A stretch of DNA of 13,215 bases from a bacterium (GTDB lineage: Bacteria > Patescibacteria > JAEDAM01 > Absconditabacterales > Absconditicoccaceae). The translations under genes and the position numbers were made by a program. The notes under the pieces were generated by a model. It made no database searches and had not been told where the DNA came from. It saw nothing but the letters and a program-made list of their open reading frames with translations. The first letter of the stretch is position 1. Each line of letters opens with the position of its first letter. The stretch covers positions 5,885 through 19,099 of the forward strand of contig JAUMYK010000020.1 of the NCBI GenBank assembly GCA_030528665.1. The letters run 5' to 3'. Shown here one piece after another: positions 1 to 8,226 of this stretch.

Positions 1-360
1 GGGGACGGAATCCCTGCTCTAGGAGAGACCTGCGAAAATTGTCCTAAAGACCTCCCAATGTGTGATGCTCCATCTACTTGTGGAAATGGACAAATCGATC
101 TAGGAGAAAATTGCTTCAACTGTCCTCAAGATGTCGGCACCTGTACTTCCATCTGCGGGGACGGAATCCCTGCTCTAGGAGAGACCTGCGAAAATTGTCC
201 TAAAGACCTCCCAATGTGTGATGCTCCATCTACTTGTGGAAATGGACAAATCGATCTAGGAGAAAATTGCTTCAACTGTTCTCAAGATGTCGGCACCTGT
301 ACTTCCATCTGCGGGGACGGAATCCCTGCTCTGGGAGAGACCTGTGAAAATTGTCCTAAA
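1..360 (+). repeat. 156-bp coding tandem repeat (about 2.3 copies)
   Basis: Copies start at 1, 157 and 313 with an exact 156-bp period (52 codons). Copies 1 and 2 differ by about one base; the third is cut short near 360, where the sequence passes to the next repeat class. Each unit encodes two half-repeats, one CGNGQIDLGENC-type and one CGDGIPALGETC-type. More copies may lie left of the window. Near-identity of synonymous sites implies recent duplication or gene conversion. Confidence 0.93.
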
Positions 361-1998
361 GATATCCTACTCTGTCCCAAAGAAAATTTTTGTGGCAATA
401 GTAAAATTGATCCAAAAGCAGGAGAACAGTGTGATGATGGCTCGCTCAATGGAAAAAATGGAAAATGCTCACTCCAGTGTACGATTATTGACCCAAAAAA
501 TCTCCTCTGTGGAAATGGACAAATTGACCCAGGTGAAACCTGCGCAACCTGTCCTCAGGACATCAAAAGATGTACCTCTCTCTGTGGAAATGGTAAAATA
601 GAAAGCTGACTCTGAGAACAATGTGATGATGGTTTACGCAATGGAAAAAATGGAAAATGCTCACTCCAGTGTACGATCATTGACCCAAAAAATCCCCTCT
701 GTGGAAATGGACAAATCGACCCAGGAGAAACCTGCTTAAACTGCCCTCAAGACATCAAAAGATGTACCTCTCTCTGTGGAAACGGAAAACTAGAAAACTG
801 ACTCTGAGAACAGTGTGATGATGGCTCGCTCAATGGAAAAAACAATAAATGCTCACTCCAGTGTACGATCATTGACCCAAAAAATCCCCTCTGTGGAAAT
901 GGACAAATCGACCCAGGAGAAACCTGCTTAAACTGCCCTCAAGACATCAAAAGATGTACCTCTCTCTGTGGAAACGGAAAACTAGAAAACTGACTCTGAG
1001 AACAGTGTGATGATGGCTCGCTCAATGGAAAAAACAATAAATGCTCACTCCAGTGTACGATTATTGACCCAAAGAATCCCCTCTGTGGCAATGGACAAAT
1101 CGATCCAGGTGAGGTCTGTGCGACCTGTCCTCAGGACATCAAAAAATGTACCTCCACCTGTGGAAATGGTAAAATAGAAAGCTGACTCTGAGAACAGTGT
1201 GATGATGGCTCGCTCAATGGAAAAAACGGCAAATGTTCTTCCACTTGTCAACTCCAAACTCCTCCATCCTGTGGAAATGGAAAGATTGATCCAGGTGAAA
1301 CCTGCGCCACCTGTCCAAAGGATGTGCAAAGATGTGCCTCTGCCTGCGGAAACGGAATCCTTGAAGCTCAGCTTGGAGAAGAGTGTGATGATGGAGACAG
1401 CAACGGAAAAAATCAGAAATGTTCATCTACATGCCGCCTACTCGAGCCAGGCAAACCAAACTGTGGCAATGGACAAATTGATCCAGGTGAAACCTGCTCA
1501 AACTGTCCCAAAGATGTCCAAAGATGTGCCTCTGCCTGCGGAAACGGCATCCTTGAAACACAACTTGGAGAGGAATGTGATGATGGCGACAGCAACGGTC
1601 AAAATCAGCAATGTTCATCTACCTGTAAAAATGTAAATCGCTGTGGTAACGGACAAATTGATCTAGGTGAAAGCTGTCATACTTGCCCTGAAGATGTGCC
1701 AACCTGTGATCGCGATGGCGATGGTATCCCTGATGTCTTTGATCAATGCCCTGATATTCCTGAGGAAATCAATGGTATTCAAGATCAAGATGGATGTCCA
1801 GAGATTACTCCTCCATGCACAGGGACACATTGCCCACTTGTAGCTCCATTATGCAACTCCTGCCCCTGTCAATACGCAGATTTTAGCAATACGTTACACA
1901 AAAATGATAGCGTTAGAGCACATCTTGGAGATCAAGAATTTAAAGCACACTATAGTAGCTCTCCATTCAGTCCACTCAAAGACTTTCTTGAGTTCTAA
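1..1998 (+). CDS. Cysteine-rich tandem-repeat surface protein with C-terminal TSP3 repeat (5' partial, code 25)
   Basis: The open frame enters from the left edge and ends at TAA 1996-1998 (665 codons visible; start and any signal peptide lie outside). Under the standard code it breaks at 607; eight in-frame TGA (607, 613, 799, 805, 991, 997, 1183, 1189) read as Gly restore one protein. It consists of repeats of the form CGNGxIDPGETCxxCPxD alternating with LGEECDDGxxNGxxxxC, resembling the Myxococcus cysteine-rich/DUF4215 repeats of secreted proteins. The regular cysteines suggest disulfides outside the cytoplasm. Residues about 569-601 form a thrombospondin type-3 calcium-binding repeat (DRDGDGIPD, then QDQDGCPE) of the kind usually placed before an OmpA domain. 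No OmpA domain follows, only a Cys-rich stretch and an unrecognised tail of about 50 residues. Likely role: extracellular surface or adhesion protein (inference). The family match is by eye. Confidence 0.9.
505..1644 (+). repeat. 180-192-bp coding tandem repeats (about 6 units)
   Basis: The Cys-Gly-Asn-Gly half-repeat recurs at 505, 697, 889 and 1081 with an exact 192-bp period (64 codons), then near 1270, 1462 and 1642 with steps of 186, 192 and 180 bp. The units at 697 and 889 are nearly identical; the later units diverge. Four units carry the paired-TGA cassette (607/613, 799/805, 991/997, 1183/1189); the last two have ordinary codons there. This is a good place for length variation by unequal exchange, and for assembly errors. 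Confidence 0.92.
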
Positions 1999-2040
1999 GT
2001 ATCATACTTACGCAAACACTCTCAAATTGCAAAAAAAAGA

Positions 2041-2078
2041 AAAAGCTGATTTCCTTGAGATGGGATCAGCCTTTTTTT
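2041..2078. terminator. Bidirectional intrinsic terminator between convergent genes
   Basis: The stem pairs gctgat (2045-2050) with atcagc (2065-2070), extended past one mismatch by A/T pairs. A run of seven T follows on the plus strand, and an A-rich run before it gives a T-rich tail on the minus strand. It lies between the stop at 1998 (+) and the stop at 2099 (-), so it can serve both genes. Confidence 0.75.
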
Positions 2079-2098
2079 ATTTTTTTACCAATGAAGAA

Positions 2099-3517
2099 CT
2101 AATCAATTTTTGCATCCTCTTCCTTGAGAATATCTCCATATTCATCAAATTTTCCTTCCTGCCTTATGGATCTGGACTCCGTACGGATCAATCTTACTCC
2201 TTGTTCCTCTAAATAGCCTCCTTGATTAAAGACTCCAAGCTCAATCACTGGTACTACTCAGTAGCTAGCTACTGTCACATATCCAACCTTATACGATAAT
2301 TTTCCTTGCGTAGCTTCTGGATGTTCAGGATCATATCTAAGATATTGCTTCCCTTCAAAAGACAAAGCCCCATTGGTATCCAATACTCCTTCATTAAAGA
2401 CAATATCTTCATCCTTAGTTCCCTTGACAGTCAAGAGATCATCAAAGGTCTTTGGCTGCGCCTTTTCGGCTTCTGCTCTGGTTTTTGCTTCAGCTTCTTT
2501 TTTTGCTTGTTCCTCAGCTTCTGCTTTGACTTTTGCTTCGGCTTGTTTATCATTCGTTTGTTCCTGAGAAAGATCTGATTGTGATTCAGAATTATGCTTT
2601 TTTTCATCTTCAGCTTTTTTTTCCTGTTGTTGCGGAGCTTCTTGTCTCTGTTTCTCCTCTGCTTTTTTTCTCTGCTCTGCAATTTTTCTCTGGATCGCTG
2701 CATATCCACTTGCATTGATCACTTTTTCATCCTGCTGATCAGAAGATGAATCTTGCTGACTCCTATCAGTTCCTTCCTCATCTTCGGCATCCTCAATCTT
2801 CCTCACACTCGCACCTGGCACCTCTTTAAATTGCCCTATGCCTGGAATATTTTCTACCTTTCCAGACTGCCCTACAGAATCAGTTGATCAATTATTACCA
2901 GTCTGCTCAACAACTGGAGTCTGCTCATGCACTGGAGAGGTAGTTGAAGTAGGATTTTCCCCAGTCACAGGAGGAACCACAATATCTGGAGTAGAAATCT
3001 TGGGCTGAACTCCAGCTTCCTTTGGAGGTTGAACAACCTTTATCTCCTCAACTTTTTTGAGATGAAGCCCCTCAATCAGCTTCTTGATCGTCTGAGAACC
3101 AGGCCATCCTCTCTCTCCTACAATCCCATTTGCCTCCTGAAATGCTCTTACCACAGCAAGAGTTTTTGATTCTCTGATTTTTCCTTTACTCGCAAAAATC
3201 CCATCAATCTTCCCAGTATCATAACCGTGAATTTTAAGTGCAATCTGCACCGCCATCGCCCAAGCAGCACTATTTCTCTTCATCAATTCAGCAAGCGATT
3301 TGTTTTGGATACTTTGCAAATACTTTTGCACCATATCTACATTAAAATCATAACCACCTTTCTCATTTTTCTCATAAAAAGAGGTGATCTTCTGCTGATC
3401 ATTGATCCCTTGCTGAAGTTTGTTGAGTTCAGATTTCACCTGATTTTGTACCCATTTAAGCTGATCATTAAGCTCAGTACGCTCTACTGAGATTTGTTTG
3501 GGTGAAGAAATTACCAT
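2099..3517 (-). CDS. Peptidoglycan-binding-domain-like protein with charged coiled-coil region
   Basis: Two in-frame TGA (2888-2890 and 2258-2260 on the complement) read as Gly join what would be three fragments into 472 residues ending at TAG (2099). Residues about 85-150 resemble a PG_binding_1 fold: an AVQIALKIHGYDTGKIDG segment, then AVVRAFQEANG and a G..TIKKL helix. A Pro/Thr-rich linker follows (about 163-205), then a long Glu/Lys/Ala/Gln-rich stretch likely to be a helical coiled coil. A C-terminal region of about 100 residues is unrecognised. No signal peptide or membrane segment is visible. ATG at 3517 is preferred because a consensus promoter places the transcript start about 28 bases upstream; the TTG at 3580 lies inside the -35 box. 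Function unknown; a cell-wall-associated role is an inference. Confidence 0.82.
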
Positions 3518-3551
3518 CGGTCTAGAGAAAAGAATAAAAATCTTTTCATTT

Positions 3552-3580
3552 ATTATACTTCTTTTTGTGCAATTTGTCAA
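3552..3580 (-). promoter_or_regulatory. Consensus sigma70-type promoter of the peptidoglycan-binding-like gene
   Basis: On the minus strand TTGACA (3575-3580) is followed by exactly 17 bases and TATAAT (3552-3557), both boxes matching the consensus perfectly. Predicted start of transcription is near 3545, giving a leader of about 28 bases to ATG 3517. No Shine-Dalgarno motif lies in that leader. Confidence 0.88.
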
Positions 3581-3638
3581 TTTTTAGCTCTTTTTTATGC
3601 ATTAGAGAAAAAACAAGCACCTCAAAGCTTTTTCTTCC

Positions 3639-3667
3639 TTGCACAAAGGATCATTTTTGACTATATT
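3639..3667 (+). promoter_or_regulatory. Probable promoter of the dtd operon
   Basis: TTGCAC (3639-3644), 17-base spacer, TATATT (3662-3667) on the plus strand, diverging from the promoter at 3552-3580. It predicts a leader of about 50 bases to ATG 3725. An AGGAGG at 3671-3676 lies at the expected transcript 5' end, about 48 bases from the start codon, too far to be its ribosome binding site. Confidence 0.5.
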
Positions 3668-3724
3668 TTCAGGAGGAAATCGCTATAGTAAAGTCAGCAT
3701 TTTTATTTTTTTATACCCTCAGAG

Positions 3725-4198
3725 ATGAGACTGATCCTCCAATGCGTAGATGCTGCACAGGTCAACTGCTATGCTGATGAGCAATACCAATATCTCAGCT
3801 CCAGCAAAAAGATCAAAAACTGACTCCTCATCTATGTTGGTATCAGCAAGGAGGATCAACTCCGTGAAGACCGAAAATCGATGATCTCCAAATTTTGCAA
3901 AAAACTCCCAACCCTCAAACTCCTAGAAAATTCAGAAGGAAAAATCGCTGCCACATTGGCAGATAATCAAGCTGAGATCATGGTGATTTCAAACTTCACG
4001 CTCTACTGACACTACAAAAGCGGTACCAAAATCAATTTTTCTCACAGTGGAAGCTACAACTTTGCAAAACAAGCCTATGACTATCTGATCAAAGAACTTG
4101 AAGCCCAAGAGCTAAAAATAGTCAGTGGAGAATTTGGAGCAAGCATGCAAATTGAAAGCCGCAATGTCTGACCAATCAACTACTGCTTTGATCTTTAA
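3725..4198 (+). CDS. dtd: D-aminoacyl-tRNA deacylase (DTD)
   Basis: Three TGA (3821, 4007, 4169) read as Gly give 157 residues, the usual DTD size. DTD hydrolyses D-amino acids from tRNA in the cytoplasm, and glycine mischarged on tRNA-Ala, protecting translation from wrong residues. Family landmarks: start MRLILQCV, the GLLIYVGI strand (Gly33 is TGA), the active-site loop ISNFTLYG (SQFTLYG in most members; Gly95 is TGA), SGEFGASMQ, and the C-terminal NVGP carrying the Gly-cisPro dipeptide that rejects L-substrates (Gly149 is TGA, Pro150). The more usual Arg in the N-terminal IQRV motif is Cys here. First gene of an operon: the next gene begins 25 bases after its TAA. No Shine-Dalgarno precedes the ATG. 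Confidence 0.93.
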
Positions 4199-4223
4199 AT
4201 TTTATCTTGCCTCTACCCATACG

Positions 4224-5687
4224 ATGCACCTTTTCAAAAAAATCTGACTTTTGTCCCTTTTATCCTTGGGAACGATAATCTGACAGGGCTACGCACAAAA
4301 CAGCTGCGAAGACCACTTTGAACTTACAGGCGCTGCTCAAGGTTTAGTTGATCAAACCTACCTTTATCAATTCATCAGCTCAGGAACACAGCTAAGCCCT
4401 GATAGCACCATTACCTTTCGCCTTGATGGAAAAAAATTGAGCGATGCTGGCATCAGTATCCAGCAAAACTTTCATCAGACAGGACACTACCTCCTCAGTG
4501 CAGAACTCAAAAACAGTACCTGTAGTACAAAACTCGAGCTACCAATCTCTATCTATGAAAAACAGATCCTGTATATTGGAGAAGAATCAGATTTTTTAAA
4601 TTTTTGATTTGAAGAAGAACTCAATAAAGCTGGTTACCTCTTTAGCGCAATTTTCCCAAAAAAAATCGAAAACCCTGAAAACCAAGATAATCTCGCCTTC
4701 AATCAAGCAGATATTCTCATCATCAATGATAAACACTTCCAATCCTATCTAGAAAAATATATTACCATCAAAAAAAATAGTACGACTCCACTCCGCAAAA
4801 ACATTATCCTCATTACTGATGCCAATCAAAACCTCCTCAAAAGAAGTCTCGCTCAATATGCACAAGACCTAGAAAACGATCCTATCAGCATCATCAATCC
4901 ACTCCATTTTATGAACCTCCTCTCGGATCTCTCTCTAGAAAAACCCTATCTCGAACAAGGATATACAACCTCTTTTACCCGAGGCATTGAACATCAATCC
5001 CCATGGCTCTTTATTTCCTATTTTGTGGATGAATTACTCAAATCAGGCTTTCCAATACAAATCCTCTGAGTACTACTCAGCCTCTCAGTAGTAGCATTAG
5101 TAATTAGTTTTTTGAGACAAGTAGTAGGGCTTTCAGTATTTGGTGTCTATTGGCCATTATTTTTTGCACTCATTGCACACCTTTTAGGACTCCAATTAGC
5201 ATTAACCCTCTTAGTCTTTGCAGGGATAACCAATATACTTATGGCGCTATTGAATACTAGAGTATACCTGCTTCATAGTAGTAAAGTCAGCCTCTCGATT
5301 TGTAGTTTTCTGATCATATTGATCCTCGGATATAGTGGAAGCAAATATCTTGGTATCGACATTTTTGTAGGAAAAGAAATCAAAATGCTGATCGTATTTC
5401 CTGTTCTCTTAATGCTCTTGATTAGTACCAAAATCTTCCCCTCCTTTGCAATACGAAAAAAATCGCGATGGATCTGACTTGGAGAACTCTTAATATTAAC
5501 TGCCATATCTTACGGAATTTTAGAATGGAGCTGGATCAGCACCACCTTACTTTCCTATCCAGAACTACTATTAGCGATTTTGCTCATCAATATCATTATT
5601 GGGAGATTTTCTGGACTTCAACTCCTCGAACTCATCAGATTTATGCCACTGATCAAAAAACATCTCGACCAAGAAGAGGAGGAATAA
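4224..5687 (+). CDS. Exported seven-helix membrane protein, inactive-transglutaminase (7TM_transglut) type
   Basis: Five in-frame TGA (4245, 4281, 4605, 5067, 5475) read as Gly make one 487-residue protein. It opens with a classic signal peptide (MHLFKKI, Gly, LLSLLSLGTII, Gly, QGYA) with likely cleavage after residue 23; both named Gly are TGA. An extracytoplasmic region follows (about 25-270; its first part may be a beta-sandwich). From about 276 come roughly seven hydrophobic segments. The FLRQVVGLSVFGVYWPLFFA stretch and the GRFSGLQLLELIRFMP ending resemble the membrane module found fused to inactive transglutaminases. That assignment is from memory of the family pattern and is moderate. 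Second gene of the dtd operon; its 3' end doubles as the terminator. Molecular role unknown. Confidence 0.87.
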
Positions 5688-5698
5688 TCCTCTTTTTT
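5674..5698 (+). terminator. Intrinsic terminator overlapping the stop codon of the 7TM gene
   Basis: Stem AAGAGGA (5674-5680) pairs with TCCTCTT (5688-5694) around a 7-base loop, followed by T5693-5698. The coding end (Glu-Glu-Glu-Glu) forms the 5' arm and the TAA stop is in the loop, so a ribosome finishing the gene would cover the hairpin. Confidence 0.82.
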
Positions 5699-5739
5699 GG
5701 CTGGGGAACTTTTCAACATCCGAACCCATAAGTTGAGAC

Positions 5740-5789
5740 CTCCCTAGATGAGGGAGCTACTGAGCGAAGCGAGGCGGAGGGAATTATAG
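5740..5789 (+). repeat. Intergenic palindromic repeat A, copy 1
   Basis: A small hairpin (CTCCCT 5740-5745 with AGGGAG 5751-5756) leads into a GC-rich stretch containing gctactgagcgaagcgagg and ending ttatag. About 40 bases match the copy at 5960-6001, differing at roughly five positions. It is non-coding and far more GC-rich than its surroundings, as in REP- or MITE-like elements. Confidence 0.75.
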
Positions 5790-5814
5790 ATTCCGGATCA
5801 AGTCCGGAATGACA
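5789..5814 (+). repeat. Dispersed hairpin repeat (CCGG type), copy 1
   Basis: Perfect 8-bp inverted repeat ATTCCGGA (5790-5797) and TCCGGAAT (5803-5810) around TCAAG, followed by GACA. The same unit recurs about 5.3 and 5.6 kb away at 11085-11112 and 11423-11450, always between genes. Confidence 0.85.
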
Positions 5815-5816
5815 GG

Positions 5817-5955
5817 CAATTACTACTCTTCACTCTACATTCTAAACTCTTCACTGAAGAAATAGCTCCCCCTGTCCTACGGACATCCCCCTCACCGAGG
5901 GGGAACTTTCATTACTACTTCTTCTTAACTCTTCACTCCATATCCTAAACTATAA
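5817..5955. repeat. Intergenic palindrome flanked by imperfect direct repeats
   Basis: The centre (about 5865-5905) holds GTCC-TAC-GGAC (5874-5884) and a perfect 7-bp hairpin CCCCCTC/GAGGGGG (5887-5903); its layout looks like repeat A in inverted orientation. On each side lies a pyrimidine-rich direct repeat beginning ttactact and containing cttcactc, catatcctaaact or close variants (about 5818-5855 and 5911-5953). No reading frame is supported here. Confidence 0.6.
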
Positions 5956-5959
5956 AAGT

Positions 5960-6001
5960 GAGGGAGCCGCTGAGCGAAGCAAGGCGGAGGGAGCTATAGA
6001 T
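5960..6001 (+). repeat. Intergenic palindromic repeat A, copy 2
   Basis: Second copy of the element at 5750-5789 in the same orientation, containing ccgctgagcgaagcaaggcg. Here CCGC and GCGG can pair around the central part, which the first copy has partly lost. Confidence 0.75.
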
Positions 6002-6142
6002 TGCAGAGCAAACCCACAATACCAAGTAGTCAAATCCATAACAATCAAAAACAAGCCCACAATAAACACCAGAGATACAAAAAAATCCTCCCATCGCCCT
6101 TGCATACTATAAAGTATGTATTTGACCCAATCTTTTTCCGAC
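6002..6142. other. AT-rich upstream region of the SLH gene with a small palindrome
   Basis: No gene is seen. The only symmetric element is CATACT-ATAA-AGTATG (6103-6118), a 6-bp inverted repeat about 25 bases upstream of the proposed -35 box. It could be an operator; nothing else supports that. Confidence 0.35.
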
Positions 6143-6170
6143 TTGAAAAAAAAGCTTTTTTACTTATGAT
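6143..6170 (+). promoter_or_regulatory. Probable promoter of the SLH protein gene
   Basis: TTGAAA (6143-6148), 16-base spacer, TATGAT (6165-6170). The predicted transcript starts near 6177 and gives a leader of about 26 bases to ATG 6203, which contains no Shine-Dalgarno motif. Confidence 0.6.
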
Positions 6171-6202
6171 GAGGAAAACATTTTATCATTGAGCAATATA
6201 CT

Positions 6203-8104
6203 ATGAAAAAACCGCTTCTTTGACTGAGTATTGTAACGACACTTGTACTCTACTCCCTTACCACAGCAAATGAACAACCACAGATCATCATTGACCAAAC
6301 CAATAAAAAAATCCTGATCCAATCAGGCGATCAACGCCTCGATCTCGAAACACTCAAATCCCAAACAGGAACTACCAATACACAACAAAGTATTCAGCCC
6401 CCTACTCCAGCTCCATCAGCAGAAAACAATAATACCCACTCCTCAAATACAGCTACCCCTCCACCAAGCACTCCTACGCAAAATACCGCACTTTTTGCAG
6501 AACTCAGCAACGGAAGCGAACTTGAAAAAGCGCTCTACCGAATGTACCATAACGGACTCACCAAATACGATCAACTAGAGAACTATAGACCAACAGATCC
6601 TCTTTTGAGAGAAGAAGCCAGCAAAATCATTACCAAAGCCTATACAGCACTCGGATATCCAACAGAGACCAAAAATACTGCATGCAGCTTTAGTGATGCA
6701 AAAACCTTTGATCCAAGCCTCATAGAAAGTATTGAAAACAGTTGTCGTTATTGACTTCTCAAAGGAAGCAATGGCTCATTTTTAGCAAAAAAAACATTAA
6801 CAAAAGCTGAAGCGCTGACCGTACTTATCAGAATCCTAGAAGGAAAAAGCAGTGATGAAAGTATGTCACCACGATGGACACTCTCTTTTATAAAAGCAAA
6901 AGCGATATTTTTAACCAATGAACAAGATGTAAATGCACTAAACAGACCTATCACTAGAGAAGAAATAGCGCTTCTCATGTATAGATTCAAAACCATCCTC
7001 CTCAATAATCAACTCAAATCTGCTGCACAAGACCAAATCAATAGTGTCAATCAGCATCCTACTACCTTTTTAAATACCCTCCTCACTGGTCACAACACAC
7101 AAAAACCACAAACCTGAACACCTCCCAAAGAAAATATCGATCCTGCAGTAATTGCACTCCTCTCAGGAGATAATGGAAGTGCAAGCACACTCAGCATCCT
7201 CAATAATCCCGAAATCACTGAAGCGATGCATCGAATGAGAGAAAATGGGCTAACAAATGCAAGTGCCATCAGCTCATATGCACCATTTGATGCGCTCACC
7301 AGAGAACAAGCTGCAAAAATGTTTGTCCAGTTTGCGAAACTAGAAAATTTTAAAGCCCTCTCAGGCAGCACAAACAGCTGCAATTTCAGCGACCTAAAAT
7401 ACGCAGATCCTGCACTCAAATCAAGTATTGAACAAGTATGTCAACTCTGAGTAATGCAAGGAAATAATCAGCTCTTTTCTCCAAAAGGACTCGTACCAAA
7501 ATCTCAATTTATCACAATGCTTATTAGACTTGCAAACGGAGGACAGCTTGAGGAAAACACCACACCACGATGGAAAAATTACTTTCTCAAAGCCAAAGAA
7601 CTCTGAATCATTAACAACGATGATGCTCTCAGTTTTGATACTCCACTAACCAGATATGAAGCAGCATTACTTTTCTATAGATTCCATATCAAGCAAAAAA
7701 TTACGAACACACTCAATACTTCTCAACTCAAAAACGAACTTATCTCAAGTGTCAAAAACCATGATGGAAGCTATATGTCCTGAAGCACGCAGGGCTACGC
7801 GATCAATATCGATACCAACCTCCTCAAAAATCAGTATTTTCAATGAGGTTTTATAGAACTCCTCGGACAGAGATACGCTCTCAAAAAAACAAGTATGACC
7901 ACCTTTGATCTAGGAGAAGAAAGCTTTGTACGGTATGGGGACCTCTTTGCACTCAGTAGTGACAATAAAATCTGAAATCTGACCCTTATCGTCTCAAATG
8001 GCAATATTATCGATGGAAGCATCAGGTTCTCATCAGAACAAAAACATTGGAAAATCATCCCTGATCCTAGCACAACAGCTCGATACCAACTCCTACAGTG
8101 ATAA
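6203..8104 (+). CDS. Exported S-layer-homology (SLH) domain protein
   Basis: Nine in-frame TGA (6221, 6752, 7115, 7448, 7604, 7781, 7844, 7973, 8099) read as Gly give 633 residues ending TGA-TAA, that is Gly then stop. N-terminal signal peptide: KK, hydrophobic core, likely cleavage near TTA-NE at residue 22-23. A Pro/Ser/Thr/Asn-rich linker (about 60-100) is followed by two similar halves. Each half has about three SLH-like units: residues about 107-150, 160-215, 222-275, and again 333-375, 386-440, 449-495. Shared marks are the paired CSFSDAK and CNFSDLK motifs, PRWxxxFxKAK, and the TREE/TRYEAALLFYRF helices. The last 130 residues look beta-rich and are unrecognised. SLH units usually anchor proteins to cell-wall polymer at the surface. 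Own promoter upstream and a strong terminator downstream suggest a single-gene transcript. Confidence 0.9.
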
Positions 8105-8128
8105 AAAAGAGAAACAATATCTAATCTC

Positions 8129-8165
8129 AACTGTCTCTCACTCAAATGAGCAGACAGTTTTTTTT
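8129..8165 (+). terminator. Strong intrinsic terminator after the SLH gene
   Basis: AACTGTCT (8129-8136) pairs with AGACAGTT (8152-8159); an inner CTCA/TGAG pair extends the stem, and a run of eight T follows (8158-8165). It begins 25 bases after the SLH stop. An in-frame ATG at 8146 for the next gene lies inside this hairpin and is therefore unlikely to be used. Confidence 0.88.
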
Positions 8166-8173
8166 CTCTCGCT

Positions 8174-8201
8174 TTGATTTTCAAAATAAAATCAGTATAC
8201 T
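8174..8201 (+). promoter_or_regulatory. Probable promoter of engB
   Basis: TTGATT (8174-8179), 16-base spacer, TATACT (8196-8201), just downstream of the terminator. It predicts a leader of about 19 bases to ATG 8227 and supports that start over the longer one at 8146. Confidence 0.6.
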
Positions 8202-8226
8202 CCAGCTATTTATTCCGATCATTAGT

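Noticed and set aside
601..1200. Cys-rich gene appearing as a string of pseudogene fragments with paired TGA stops
   Set aside because: The frame stays intact on both sides of every TGA, and aligned repeats have GGA at the second position, so these are glycine codons and not decay.
1199..1636. Long alternative frame on the plus strand over the Cys-rich repeats
   Set aside because: It is an out-of-frame echo of the tandem repeats, with no start signal and no family resemblance.
3671..3676. AGGAGG as ribosome binding site of an upstream short gene
   Set aside because: No start codon follows at a usable distance before the in-line stop codons; dtd begins about 48 bases further on.
5700..6000. 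Small plus-strand frames across the repeat nest (for example 6001-6192)
   Set aside because: They have low-complexity composition, no start context, and overlap palindromic repeats and the SLH promoter.
8146..8226. Longer N terminus for EngB starting at ATG 8146
   Set aside because: That ATG is inside the SLH terminator hairpin and upstream of the proposed promoter; EngB homologs start at the MLIRSLQFIKSA region.
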